Source: Bacteroides sp. (GTDB lineage: Bacteria; Bacteroidota; Bacteroidia; Bacteroidales; Bacteroidaceae). Taken from it: DNA of 64,000 bases. The stretch is from the NCBI GenBank assembly GCA_021202275.1, contig JAJQDI010000031.1, positions 186,001 through 250,000 on the forward strand, given 5' to 3'. Numbering within the stretch: position 1 is the stretch's first letter; every line of letters begins with the position of its first letter. A program made the translations under genes and the position numbers. Below are positions 27,709 through 37,178 of the stretch, in pieces. The notes under the pieces were generated by a model. That model saw nothing but the letters and a program-made list of their open reading frames with translations, ran no database searches and had not been told where the DNA came from.

Positions 27709-29839
27709 TCTTCAACTCTCCGATCAGTTGACTTGCCTGCCCGTACTTTTCTATTATATATAGTATATAGCGCACATCCACACCGATACAACGTTGCAAA
27801 GTAGGCTCAAAGATAAGGTCTCCACTCATGGCTTCCCAGTTCCCATCGAATGCCAGTCCCAGCAACTCGCCGTTGGCATTGAAGATCGCGCTTCCCGAGT
27901 TTCCCCCGGTAATATCGTTATTGGCAATGAAACAGACATTCAATTCCCCCTGCCGATTGGCATAGCGACCGAATTCGCCCTTCTCCAACAAGTGCAGGAT
28001 CTCCGGCTGCACGGCAAAGTCCGGATCTCCTTCATGGCTACGCACCTTCTCAAAGATACCCTCAGTAGTGGTATAATGTTCGTACCACGCACCGTCAAAA
28101 GGAGTATATCCGGCCACCGTACCTATGCTCAGACGCATGGTAAAGTTGGCATCCGGATAGAAATTATTACCGGCATACATCCGACGCACCGCGGCATTGA
28201 ACAGCCTTTCTCCGCGTTCTATTTCTACAGAGGCCGCCTGTATCTCCTGATTCATATCGAAGTAGGTAATGATCAGATCGATCCCCAGCGACACCGCCGG
28301 ATCATCGAACAGACTGTATGTACTGTCCTGCTGCAGGAAAAGTTGCATTCCGCGGGGAGTAGGTATCTCGGAAGTACGATAGAGCCAGTCTACATATGCC
28401 CGTTCGTCTCCTCCGAACTCTTCTTCTATCACTTTATAAGGCTCGGGCAGGTACCGTTCCTCCACATGGCGGGGATACTCGCGCAACATAGCTACAAAAA
28501 CCTCCTTATCCAGATCCAGATCCAGATTGGCATATTTGTCCATCAGCTCTTTCATACGCGCTTCCAACCTCTCTGGTTCATCTCCGAAATCAAAATTCAG
28601 GATAGTCAGAGCCAACTGCACCAGTTCCGGCCCGTTCAGAAAACTCTCTCCGAAATAGGCCATCGCGCGGTTGGTCTCCCTGCGGTTCTTGTAATTGAGT
28701 TCCAGATCGGTAAAAATATGAAGCAACTGTTCCCGCTCGGCAGGTGTGCGCCGGATCCATTCGCGCAGCGTATTCTCCATGTCCCGTTTCTTTTCTACCA
28801 CTCCGAGTTTACGTATTGCCCGGTTCATACCGATGCTGTTTTTCCAATAATTGGAGCTTTCATCGTATTTGGACGCATACTTGATACGTATTTCATCGTC
28901 ACGATCCATCTCCCGCTTCCAGATCTCCTGCTTGATTCTCCGGATATCTATCATGGCCTGATTCATACCCTGCATCCGCTCCTCCACCCCAAAAGAGGTG
29001 ATGTAACGGTCTGTCATTCCGGGATAACCAATCGTCATCGCGAAAGAGCCTTCCTGATACCCATCCAGGGAAACAGGTACTACGTAATCGGGACGGTAGG
29101 GTACATTCTCCGGAGAATACTCAGCCGGTAGGTTATTTGCATCGGCATAGATACGAAACACGGAGAAATCGCCTGTATGACGCGGCCATACCCAGTTGTC
29201 GGTATCCCAACCGAATTTTCCTACGGAAGAAGGGGGAGCGAATACCAAACGTACGTCATTGAAATCGCGGTAAACGGAAAGCCAGAATTCATTGCCGCCA
29301 TAAAAAACATCTACCGACGGTACCAGCGTAGAATCCTTATTCCATACTTCCTGACGGATCAGTCGCATCAAGGAGTCGATATGTTCTCCCCGTTCGTACT
29401 CAGACATCTGTGGGGTCACTCCCTTCAACACGCGACGGGTCACATCTTCGGTGCGTACCAGAAAACGCACATACAACTCCGGATTGGGAAGTTCCTCTTC
29501 CCGCGTATGCGCCACAAACCCGTCCCGGATCAGATCGTGCTCCACGGTACTGTGTTGCTGTATAGCGCCAAACCCACAATGATGATTGGTAAAAACCAGG
29601 CCGTCTTCCGAAACCACCACACCCGAACAAAACCCGCCGAAACTCACCACCCCATCTTTCAGAGAAGGCTTTTTCGGATGATAGAGTTTATCCGTGGAAA
29701 GGTTCGATCCCAGTGATTTCATCGATTTTTGTGTTTGTTTGTTGAGGTTTCCCAGCATCCACATCCCTTCGTCGGCACGCAGACCGGAGGAGAAAAGCAA
29801 AACGGTCAGCAGCAAAATCTGCCTGATTTTCATATTCAT
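27692..29839 (-). CDS. S46 family dipeptidyl-peptidase, DPP7-like
   Basis: A 715-residue exported serine exopeptidase that removes N-terminal dipeptides in the periplasm. Signal peptide MKIRQILLLTVLLFSSGLRAD. Catalytic His in FTNHHCGFGAI near residue 90 and nucleophile Ser in TGGNSGSAIF near residue 650. The segment after it reads LAFDGNWEAMSGD. In the S46 family a Gly in FDGNW marks DPP7 (preference for hydrophobic P1), while DPP11 has Arg there (acidic P1), so DPP7-like specificity is inferred. It is last in a likely minus-strand run with the flippase and DUF389 genes, 22 bp after the latter. Confidence 0.9.
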   Translation of the reverse strand: MNMKIRQILLLTVLLFSSGLRADEGMWMLGNLNKQTQKSMKSLGSNLSTDKLYHPKKPSLKDGVVSFGGFCSGVVVSEDGLVFTNHHCGFGAIQQHSTVEHDLIRDGFVAHTREEELPNPELYVRFLVRTEDVTRRVLKGVTPQMSEYERGEHIDSLMRLIRQEVWNKDSTLVPSVDVFYGGNEFWLSVYRDFNDVRLVFAPPSSVGKFGWDTDNWVWPRHTGDFSVFRIYADANNLPAEYSPENVPYRPDYVVPVSLDGYQEGSFAMTIGYPGMTDRYITSFGVEERMQGMNQAMIDIRRIKQEIWKREMDRDDEIRIKYASKYDESSNYWKNSIGMNRAIRKLGVVEKKRDMENTLREWIRRTPAEREQLLHIFTDLELNYKNRRETNRAMAYFGESFLNGPELVQLALTILNFDFGDEPERLEARMKELMDKYANLDLDLDKEVFVAMLREYPRHVEERYLPEPYKVIEEEFGGDERAYVDWLYRTSEIPTPRGMQLFLQQDSTYSLFDDPAVSLGIDLIITYFDMNQEIQAASVEIERGERLFNAAVRRMYAGNNFYPDANFTMRLSIGTVAGYTPFDGAWYEHYTTTEGIFEKVRSHEGDPDFAVQPEILHLLEKGEFGRYANRQGELNVCFIANNDITGGNSGSAIFNANGELLGLAFDGNWEAMSGDLIFEPTLQRCIGVDVRYILYIIEKYGQASQLIGELKINASR

Positions 29840-29861
29840 ATACTCTTTCTATTGTTAGCTG

Positions 29862-31226
29862 TTATTCTATGATCAATTGTAGGTTGTCTGTCCCTATACG
29901 TGCCTGTAACCACTCGGACAATTTATTTTTTTCCGCGTCTTTCAATGTACCTTCGTACCGGATCAAAGCCAGTGTGACCGTATCGGTATATAACGAATCT
30001 GTTTGTACCTGTACGGAGTGTGCCAGGGATAACGTTGTTACAGCGGGATATAGTACTTTCATCTCCGGAACAATCTGCCGGCAGAGTTCATCATAGCGTT
30101 GATAATGCTCCAGCTGTCCCTTTAGTTCCCCAATACGCTGTTGTTGTTCGAGAAGACGCTGTTCACTGTTTTTATAAAAATCTTCCATGACTAGCGCACG
30201 GATAGAAGAGAGATCCACCTCTTCTTTATTTATGCCTTGCATCACCACCAGCTCTGTCTGAGGAAGATTATACTCCTGCAATTTGGCACGGGCCAGATCT
30301 ATAGACGCGTCGGGCACCTCATTTCCAATAAGGACTACCCGTATCTCACCGCCCTTTCCATGTCTCACGATACGCTTGTCCAGGATCTGAGTTCCTTCAA
30401 AACTCAACTGATCCTGAATAAAACGTTTGGCTGCCCTTTCAAAAACAGTATCCTTAATAATACCTATGGTCAGATACGCGGCAGGCAGCATGGTGATCAC
30501 GACAATGGCAATGATCAGTTTACGCACACTCCGTTCTCTTCCCTGATCTACGAATTTTTTCGCCCGGAACTTCATGACGCGCACTCCCAGAAAGGTAGCC
30601 ACGCTGATAAATACGGAATTGATAAAATAGAGATAAAAAGCTCCCAGGAAGTAGATCCAGTTACCGGTAGCCAGTCCGAAACCCGCTGTACACAAAGGAG
30701 GCATCAAAGCGGTAGCGATAGCTACTCCGGGAATCACATTTCCCTTTTCTTTCGTGGAAAGAGCTACTATACCCGCAGCCCCTCCGAAAAGAGCGATAAA
30801 AACGTCGTAAATGGTAGGTGAAGTACGGGCCAGAAGTTCGGATTGAGCCTCTGAGAAGGGGGAGAATATCAGAAAAAAGACAGTAGCTGTGATCACACTG
30901 AAAAAGGTAGCGATCAGATAGCTCTTGAAAGACCGCTTGAGCAGTTCCAGATCATTGATACCCACTGAAAGACCGACTCCCATGATAGGCCCCATCAGGG
31001 GAGAAATAAGCATGGCACCAATGATCACGGCTGTAGAGTTGACATTCAGTCCCAGAGAGGCCATAAAGATAGCAAAGATCAGGATCCACAGATTGGCTCC
31101 TTTAAACTCCACCCCTTTGCAAATGGTATCTACAATAGTAAGTTCGTCGTCTTTATCTTTGTTGAGATCGAGGTATTTATGCAAAAATCCCTTTACTTTC
31201 AACAGATAATTGGATGCGAATTTCAT
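29862..31226 (-). CDS. TIGR00341/DUF389 membrane protein
   Basis: A 454-residue integral membrane protein. The DUF389 core (about residues 50-250) has five or six helices, with the conserved AVIIGAMLISPLMGPIMGVGLSVG and VALSTKEKGNVIPGVAIATALMPPLCTAGFGLATG. A further helix (LIIAIVVITMLPAAYLTIGI) is followed by a soluble C-terminal domain of about 180 residues with a coiled coil (EQRLLEQQQRIGELKGQLEH). Function of the family is not established. It starts 7 bp after the flippase stop, so the genes are probably cotranscribed. Confidence 0.85.
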   Translation of the reverse strand: MKFASNYLLKVKGFLHKYLDLNKDKDDELTIVDTICKGVEFKGANLWILIFAIFMASLGLNVNSTAVIIGAMLISPLMGPIMGVGLSVGINDLELLKRSFKSYLIATFFSVITATVFFLIFSPFSEAQSELLARTSPTIYDVFIALFGGAAGIVALSTKEKGNVIPGVAIATALMPPLCTAGFGLATGNWIYFLGAFYLYFINSVFISVATFLGVRVMKFRAKKFVDQGRERSVRKLIIAIVVITMLPAAYLTIGIIKDTVFERAAKRFIQDQLSFEGTQILDKRIVRHGKGGEIRVVLIGNEVPDASIDLARAKLQEYNLPQTELVVMQGINKEEVDLSSIRALVMEDFYKNSEQRLLEQQQRIGELKGQLEHYQRYDELCRQIVPEMKVLYPAVTTLSLAHSVQVQTDSLYTDTVTLALIRYEGTLKDAEKNKLSEWLQARIGTDNLQLIIE

Positions 31227-31232
31227 CGTGTC

Positions 31233-32729
31233 TTATTTTTTCTTTATAAACTTATTGATCACCGGGATCTCACGCAGCGGAAGGTCTTTGCGTATAACAT
31301 ACACTACAAACAGGCTCAACAGCAACGTACGATAGAGCATACGCCAGCCCAGATGTTCTATATATATATATTCTCCTGCTACATACAATATCCCTGCCAG
31401 CATCACATACATACCGATGCTCTTCAGATCGTAGCGGATGGGATACTTTTTCTGCCCCACGACATAAGAGATCACGGTGACCACCGCATAGCCGCAGAAT
31501 CCGGCCCATGCCGAAGCAATATACCCGTAGCGGGGTACAAACAGTACATTCAGGGTAACAATGATGACCAGCCCGATCAGCGAAAAGTAAGCTCCCCACC
31601 GGGTCTCGTCAATCAGCTTGTACCAGAAAGAAAGATTGAAATATATTCCGATGAATATTTCGGCAGCCATCGCGATCGGAACTACTTTCAGCCCTACCCA
31701 ATACCCCTTATTGGGCAGGATAAATTTCAGAATATCCAGGTAGAACATCACTGCCAGAAAGCCCAGCAAAGCAAAAATAATAAAGAACTTCATCGCCCGG
31801 GCATACATCTGCCGGTTGTCCTTTTCCTGACTTCTTCCAAAGACAAACGGTTCGTAGGCATAGCGGAACGCCTGGGTAAACATGGCCATGATCATAGCCA
31901 CCTTGGCAGCCGCGCCATAAATCCCTAATTGTACCTGTGCTTCGGCGGGATCATGAAAAAGGATCGGAAAAATGATCTTATCTATGGTCTGGTTCAGAAT
32001 ACCGGCTATACCCAGTATCATGATCGGGAAAGAGTAGGTCAACAGCCGCTTCCACAGGGCCACATCAAACACATAACGGAACCCCCGTAATTCAGGAATA
32101 AACCAGAACATCTGACTGGCTGTGGCTATCAGATTGATCAGGAAGATATACATCACCCTGTCTTCCACATGATACCATCCCATAAGGTCCGGAAAATGGC
32201 TTTGCAGCCCCGGAAATCCGATCAATGCCAATACATTCATCGCCAGTGTGAAAAGGATAAAATACATCTTCACCGCCATGAATTTCCACGGTCTTCTCTG
32301 GTAGCGCAGGTAGGCAAAAGGGATACTTTGGAAGGCATCCAGGGCCACCACGATCATCATCATAAAGAGGTATTCCGGGTGGCCTGCATAGCCAAAATAG
32401 GCGGAAAGAGGTTCAGAAAGCGGGAGAAAAAGCAACAGGAAGGCAACAGATGACACAGCCACCGAAATAAGTATGGTAGAATAGACCCGTTGCGGATCTT
32501 CGTCTTTTTTATTGGCAAACCGGAAAAAACCGGTCTCCATACCATAGGTAAGCAGGACCAACAACAGGGCAGTGATCGCGTACACGTTGGTAACGACTCC
32601 GTAATCGCCACTTTCAACGGGCATGACATACGTATACAACGGAACCAGCAGGTAGTTGAGAAAACGTCCTACAATACTACTCATTCCATAAATAGCGGTG
32701 TCCTTGGCAAGTGATTTAAGTTCGGCCAT
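31233..32729 (-). CDS. Polysaccharide/oligosaccharide flippase (Wzx-like)
   Basis: A 498-residue membrane protein with 12-14 hydrophobic helices, of the MATE/MOP polysaccharide exporter type. The start LAKDTAIYGMSSIVGRFLNYLLVPLYTYVM is the typical first-helix region of Wzx-like flippases, which move lipid-linked glycans across the inner membrane. No glycosyltransferases surround it; neighbours are ruvB and DUF389. An O-antigen, capsule or glycoprotein-glycan role cannot be distinguished. Confidence 0.85.
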   Translation of the reverse strand: MAELKSLAKDTAIYGMSSIVGRFLNYLLVPLYTYVMPVESGDYGVVTNVYAITALLLVLLTYGMETGFFRFANKKDEDPQRVYSTILISVAVSSVAFLLLFLPLSEPLSAYFGYAGHPEYLFMMMIVVALDAFQSIPFAYLRYQRRPWKFMAVKMYFILFTLAMNVLALIGFPGLQSHFPDLMGWYHVEDRVMYIFLINLIATASQMFWFIPELRGFRYVFDVALWKRLLTYSFPIMILGIAGILNQTIDKIIFPILFHDPAEAQVQLGIYGAAAKVAMIMAMFTQAFRYAYEPFVFGRSQEKDNRQMYARAMKFFIIFALLGFLAVMFYLDILKFILPNKGYWVGLKVVPIAMAAEIFIGIYFNLSFWYKLIDETRWGAYFSLIGLVIIVTLNVLFVPRYGYIASAWAGFCGYAVVTVISYVVGQKKYPIRYDLKSIGMYVMLAGILYVAGEYIYIEHLGWRMLYRTLLLSLFVVYVIRKDLPLREIPVINKFIKKK

Positions 32730-32891
32730 CCAATATATACATATTTTCCGAAAGTGTTCCGGAGTTATCTTCTATCCCTACATCTCCCTGTATGTGACTC
32801 TCCATACCGGTGCCTGCCTCTTCTGCCTGTACAGCAAAAGAGTTTCCTGCTTCTCCGGAAAAGGCATTTTTCCCAAGTGACAGGTCAACAC

Positions 32892-33917
32892 CTAACCGAA
32901 CAACGAAGGCTGATCATCCAACCGGCTTCTTCCCAGATGTTTGTAAGCCAGTTCGGTCACTTCACGCCCGCGGGGAGTACGCTTTAAAAAACCTTCTTTG
33001 ATAAGGAAAGGTTCATACACCTCCTCGATCGTACCCGCATCTTCACCCAAAGCGGTAGCGATCGTAGTGAGCCCCACCGGTCCGCCCCGGAATTTATCTA
33101 TAATGGTACAGAGTATCTTATTGTCTATCTCGTCCAGTCCGTAACGGTCAATATTCAGGGCTTCCAGCGAAAAACGGGCAATCTCCATATCAATGGAACC
33201 GTTGCCTTTGACCTGCGCGAAATCTCTCACCCGCCTCAGCAACGCGTTGGCGATACGCGGAGTACCCCGGCTACGTGAGGCTATCTCACCGGCTGCTTCC
33301 GGCGTACAGGGTACCTGCAGAATATCCGCCGACCGGCGGATAATACCGCTCAATACCGAATCATCGTAATATTCCAGGTACATATTGATCCCGAAGCGCG
33401 CGCGCAAAGGCGCGGTCAGCAAACCGCTGCGCGTGGTAGCTCCCACCAGGGTAAAGGGACTCAGATCGATCTGTATACTGCGGGCGGAAGGCCCCTTATC
33501 TATCATAATATCGATGCGATAATCTTCCATAGCGGAATAGAGATATTCCTCCACCACCGGAGAAAGACGGTGGATCTCGTCGATGAAAAGGACATCATTA
33601 GGTTCCAGGCTGGTCAGTACACCCGCCAGATCGCCCGGCTTGTCCAGGACCGGACCCGACGAGATCTTAAATCCTACCCCTAACTCATTGGCGATGATAT
33701 TGGAGAGAGTAGTTTTTCCCAATCCCGGAGGGCCGTGAAGCAACACATGATCCAGCGCTTCTCCACGCATACGGGCTGCTTTTACAAAGATACGCAGGTT
33801 TTCTACCACTTTGTCCTGCCCGCTGAAATCTCCGAAGCTCAACGGACGCAGAGCGTTCTCAAAGTCGCGCTCGCGGCTGTTCAACTGCGGATTACGTATA
33901 TTGAATTCTTCTTCCAT
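32892..33917 (-). CDS. ruvB: Holliday junction branch migration helicase RuvB
   Basis: RuvB is the hexameric AAA+ motor that drives Holliday junction migration with RuvA during recombination repair. 341 residues, normal length. N-terminal LRPLSFGDFSGQDKVVENL, Walker A HGPPGLGKTTLSNIIA, Walker B LFIDEIHRL, sensor GATTRSGLLTAPLRARFG, and a C-terminal winged helix (GPVGLTTIATALGEDAGTIEEVYEPFL). A minus-strand -7 box TAACTTTG (33940-33947) precedes it by 22 bp. Intact. Confidence 0.97.
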   Translation of the reverse strand: MEEEFNIRNPQLNSRERDFENALRPLSFGDFSGQDKVVENLRIFVKAARMRGEALDHVLLHGPPGLGKTTLSNIIANELGVGFKISSGPVLDKPGDLAGVLTSLEPNDVLFIDEIHRLSPVVEEYLYSAMEDYRIDIMIDKGPSARSIQIDLSPFTLVGATTRSGLLTAPLRARFGINMYLEYYDDSVLSGIIRRSADILQVPCTPEAAGEIASRSRGTPRIANALLRRVRDFAQVKGNGSIDMEIARFSLEALNIDRYGLDEIDNKILCTIIDKFRGGPVGLTTIATALGEDAGTIEEVYEPFLIKEGFLKRTPRGREVTELAYKHLGRSRLDDQPSLFG

Positions 33918-34234
33918 ATTTGTTTCAGGTATTGAAGAACAAAGTTACAAAACATTACGCAGAATAGAGGTGGTTTTACAAAAAACAACATTTCCGCTCT
34001 CCAACCCTCTCCGGCTCTCCCTCCTTCTTTGTATTCCGGCTCTATTGCACGGGACCTTCCGTATCCACTTCCCTTCGATCTTTCCTCTACAAAGCCAATA
34101 GACCCGCCAGGTACGTTTGCTCTTTTCCAGCAACCGGCTTATCTGTCTGTTCCACTGTCTAAAAGTCATCGGAAAGGCCTGTTATATGGAAAGTTATTGC
34201 TAATTTTGCGACTTTGTCAACAAATATCTAACAC
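33918..34234. promoter_or_regulatory. Divergent intergenic region between ruvB and the SpmAB-like gene
   Basis: 317 bp with a -7 box on each strand: minus TAACTTTG (33940-33947) for ruvB and plus TAATTTTG (34201-34208) 26 bp before the next ATG. Short frames on either strand between them have no recognisable product. Confidence 0.5.
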
Positions 34235-35467
34235 ATGGTTCTGAATTATATCTGGATAGGCTTTTTTGTGATCGCGTTTGTCGTAGCTGTTATTCGTCTT
34301 TTGTTCTGGGGAGATACCGAGATCTTCACAGAGATCATGCAATCGACTTTCAGTTCCTCCAAAGCAGCCTTCGAGCTATCCCTGGGGCTCACGGGTATAC
34401 TTTCTCTCTGGCTCGGGATCATGAAGATCGGAGAGCAGAGCGGACTCATCAACGCCATGTCCCGCTTGCTCAGTCCGGTCTTCTGCAAACTGTTTCCCGA
34501 CATCCCCAAAGGCCATCCGGCCATGGGATCTATTTTTATGAACCTTTCCGCCAATATGCTGGGACTTGACAATGCTGCAACTCCTATGGGACTCAAAGCC
34601 ATGAAAGAACTGCAGGAACTCAATCCGAAAAAAGATACCGCTACCAATCCCATGATCATGTTCCTGGTACTGAATACCTCCGGCCTCATCCTCATCCCGA
34701 TCAGCATCATGATGTACCGGGCACAATTGGGAGCTACGCAACCGACAGATGTATTTATCCCCATCCTGCTCACCACTTTTATTTCCACACTCACCGGAGT
34801 GATCGTGGTGAGTATCTCCCAGAAGATCAACCTGTTGAACAGATCCGCATTGCTTTTCATCGGTATTCTGGCAGTGCTTTTCGGCTCTATTATCTACCTC
34901 TCCACCGTGATATCCCGGGAAGTGATGGGTACCTACTCCACCCTGACGGCTAATATTATTCTCTTTTCCGTGATCGTATTTTTTATCCTGACAGGCGTAC
35001 GCAAAAAGATCAACACCTACGATGCGTTTGTAGAAGGTGCCAAAGAAGGATTCACTACTGCCGTCCGTATCATCCCATACCTGGTGGCTTTCCTGGTAGG
35101 TATAGCTGTCTTCCGTACTTCCGGTGCTATGGATATGCTGGTAAATGGCATAGGCTATGTGGTAGGAGCTGTGGGAATAAATACAGATTTTGTAGGTGCC
35201 CTTCCCACCGCATTTATGAAATCGCTCAGTGGCAGCGGAGCCAACGGTCTGATGATCGATACCATGAAGGAATTCGGTGCGGATTCCTTTGTAGGGCGTA
35301 CCAGCAGTGTGGTGCGGGGTGCTTCGGACACCACATTCTACATCCTGGCGGTATATTTCGGAAGTGTAGGGATCAATAAGACGCGCAATGCGGTGACTTG
35401 CGGATTGCTTGCCGATCTTTCCGGAATCATCGCCGCTATCGTAATGAGTTACGTCTTTTTTTATTAA
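34235..35467 (+). CDS. Nucleoside recognition domain membrane protein (SpmA-SpmB fusion type)
   Basis: A 410-residue membrane protein with two Gate/nucleoside-recognition domains. The first covers about residues 40-180 (LTGILSLWLGIMKIGEQSGL, MGSIFMNLSANMLGLDNAATPMG). The second covers about 265-400 (RIIPYLVAFLVGIAVFRTSGAM, GADSFVGRTSSVVRGASDTTFYILAVYFG). The layout equals a fusion of Bacillus spore maturation proteins SpmA and SpmB, found widely in non-sporulating Bacteroidota. The family may move small metabolites, but the function is open. ybeY follows after 30 bp. Confidence 0.85.
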   Translation: MVLNYIWIGFFVIAFVVAVIRLLFWGDTEIFTEIMQSTFSSSKAAFELSLGLTGILSLWLGIMKIGEQSGLINAMSRLLSPVFCKLFPDIPKGHPAMGSIFMNLSANMLGLDNAATPMGLKAMKELQELNPKKDTATNPMIMFLVLNTSGLILIPISIMMYRAQLGATQPTDVFIPILLTTFISTLTGVIVVSISQKINLLNRSALLFIGILAVLFGSIIYLSTVISREVMGTYSTLTANIILFSVIVFFILTGVRKKINTYDAFVEGAKEGFTTAVRIIPYLVAFLVGIAVFRTSGAMDMLVNGIGYVVGAVGINTDFVGALPTAFMKSLSGSGANGLMIDTMKEFGADSFVGRTSSVVRGASDTTFYILAVYFGSVGINKTRNAVTCGLLADLSGIIAAIVMSYVFFY

Positions 35468-35497
35468 ATTTGCAAGGTATTCATTCATACCCGAATT

Positions 35498-35926
35498 ATG
35501 GCTATAACCTACCATACCGAAGATGTACGGATGCCTTCCCTGGCCCGTCGCACGATCACGACCTGGATACGGGAGGTAGCTGCTTCTTATGGGAAAAAGT
35601 GCGGTGAGATCGCCTATATTTTCTGTTCGGACGAGAAGATCTTAGAGGTCAACCGTCAATACCTCCAACACGACTACTATACCGATATCATCACCTTCGA
35701 CTATACGGAAAAAGACCGTATCTCAGGAGACCTTTTTATCAGTCTCGATACAGTACAGACCAATGCCCAACAATACGGAGCTTCCTATGAAGAGGAACTG
35801 CATCGCACCCTCATTCACGGTATCCTCCATCTCTGCGGTATCAACGACAAAGGTCCCGGAGAAAGAGAGATCATGGAAGCTGCCGAGAACCAAGCACTTG
35901 CCCTTTTAAAAAACCTGACCGGATGA
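35498..35926 (+). CDS. ybeY: Endoribonuclease YbeY, rRNA maturation factor
   Basis: YbeY is a zinc-dependent single-strand endoribonuclease for 16S rRNA 3'-end maturation and ribosome quality control. 142 residues. The zinc site reads HGILHLCGIND; two His are present, and the third ligand position is Asp rather than the His of E. coli, as I recall for Bacteroidota homologues. The conserved N-terminal region VNRQYLQHDYYTDIITF(D) is present. It is preceded by the SpmAB-like gene (30 bp) and followed closely by a phosphodiesterase gene. Confidence 0.93.
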   Translation: MAITYHTEDVRMPSLARRTITTWIREVAASYGKKCGEIAYIFCSDEKILEVNRQYLQHDYYTDIITFDYTEKDRISGDLFISLDTVQTNAQQYGASYEEELHRTLIHGILHLCGINDKGPGEREIMEAAENQALALLKNLTG

Positions 35927-35955
35927 TCATTATTCACTTTTAAAATATCACGACT

Positions 35956-36873
35956 ATGAAAAGATTCATTTTAACCGCTCTGTTTTTAACTACGTTGTTG
36001 CTTTCTTTACCTCTGGCCTACATTCATGCCCAGGAATGCAAACACCTTGTTTTCATCGGCCTCGACGGCTGGGGATCTTACAGCCTGGAACGATCTTCCG
36101 GAACCGCCCTCCACGGCTTATTGGATCAGAGTACATATACGTTGGAAAAACGGAGTGTACTCCCCTCTTCCAGTGCGGTCAATTGGGCCACCATGTTCAT
36201 GGGAGCCTCACCGGAAATCCATGGGTATACCGAATGGGGCTCTCAAACTCCGGAGATTCCCTCCCGCGAGGTCAATCGCAACGGTATATTTCCTTCCATT
36301 TTCAGTCTACTGCGTGAAGCCGAGCCTGAGGCAGAGATGGGTTGTCTGTACGAATGGGACGGTATCAAATTCCTGATCGATACACTTTCGGTCAGCCATC
36401 ACGCAATAGCTCCGGCGTATACACAAAACCCCACTCTGCTTTGTGAGATGGCCGAGCAGTATATCGTGGAGAAGAAACCACGCCTCACCGCTGTTATCTT
36501 CGACAACCCCGATCATATCGGCCACAAAGAGGGACACGATACTCCCGCATACTATACTCAACTCGAAGAACTGGCCACCTACGTACAGCGTATCATCGAT
36601 GCTACAATCCAGGCGGGAATTTACGATGAAACGGTATTTATTCTGACTTCGGATCATGGCGGTATAGAGAAAGGACACGGCGGAAAAACGCTGGAAGAAC
36701 TCCGCACTCCTTTTCTTATGTGGGGAAAAGGCATACGTCCCGGTCATCAGATCGCGGAGAATATGGCCCAGTACGATGTGGCACCGACTATGGCTTTGTT
36801 ATTGGGACTGACTCCCCCGCAGGTATGGACAGGAAAAGCGTTACCAGGCCCATGGCTTCTGAAGCAGGAATAG
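35956..36873 (+). CDS. Exported type I phosphodiesterase/nucleotide pyrophosphatase
   Basis: A 305-residue alkaline-phosphatase-superfamily enzyme with a signal peptide (MKRFILTALFLTTLLLSLPLAYIHAQE), probably periplasmic. Metal and nucleophile blocks: FIGLDGWG, SSAVNWATMFMGASPEIHGY (nucleophile Ser/Thr region), FDNPDHIGHKEGHD and TSDHGGIEKGHGG. These give the Asp/His ligands expected for two zinc ions. It hydrolyses phosphodiester or pyrophosphate bonds, but the natural substrate is unknown. The downstream hairpin at 36916-36962 probably ends the transcript. Confidence 0.85.
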   Translation: MKRFILTALFLTTLLLSLPLAYIHAQECKHLVFIGLDGWGSYSLERSSGTALHGLLDQSTYTLEKRSVLPSSSAVNWATMFMGASPEIHGYTEWGSQTPEIPSREVNRNGIFPSIFSLLREAEPEAEMGCLYEWDGIKFLIDTLSVSHHAIAPAYTQNPTLLCEMAEQYIVEKKPRLTAVIFDNPDHIGHKEGHDTPAYYTQLEELATYVQRIIDATIQAGIYDETVFILTSDHGGIEKGHGGKTLEELRTPFLMWGKGIRPGHQIAENMAQYDVAPTMALLLGLTPPQVWTGKALPGPWLLKQE

Positions 36874-36915
36874 TATATTCCCTTCACTCCGGATGGTAAA
36901 AAGAGATCTGGCACT

Positions 36916-36962
36916 ATATCCCTGGGTGGAGACTTAGGATGTACGTCTTCACTCAGGGATAT
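36916..36962 (+). terminator. Long hairpin after the phosphodiesterase gene
   Basis: An 18-bp stem, ATATCCCTGGGTGGAGAC (36916-36933) with GTCTTCACTCAGGGATAT (36945-36962). Only two positions depart from Watson-Crick pairing, both G-U in RNA. Loop 11 nt. No long T tract follows. Confidence 0.6.
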
Positions 36963-37145
36963 TACAGACATTCTGCTGCCCTGTTTACCGATCGTTCTTT
37001 AGAGTTTCTCCTATAAATCTCTCCCCCTTTCTATCTACCCTCCGATTTTCTTCCTGATCTTCCATTTCTCTCTATACTACGTGTAAAGGACTGGTAAAAG
37101 CTATTAATACTTGCTCTGATTCCCTGAATCCTATCATCTTTTTCG

Positions 37146-37153
37146 TACCTTTG
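37146..37153 (+). promoter_or_regulatory. Putative -7 box of mnmG
   Basis: TACCTTTG, 25 bp upstream of the mnmG ATG. Confidence 0.45.
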
Positions 37154-37178
37154 CAAGGTTTTTCTTAACAGGAGTTAT

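Noticed and set aside
27794..29131. 445-codon plus-strand frame
   Set aside because: It lies antisense to the DPP7 gene, which has full family motifs, and its own translation has none.
34376..35515. 379-codon minus-strand frame
   Set aside because: Antisense shadow of the SpmAB-like membrane protein; low-complexity His/Asp/Gly-rich translation without a domain.
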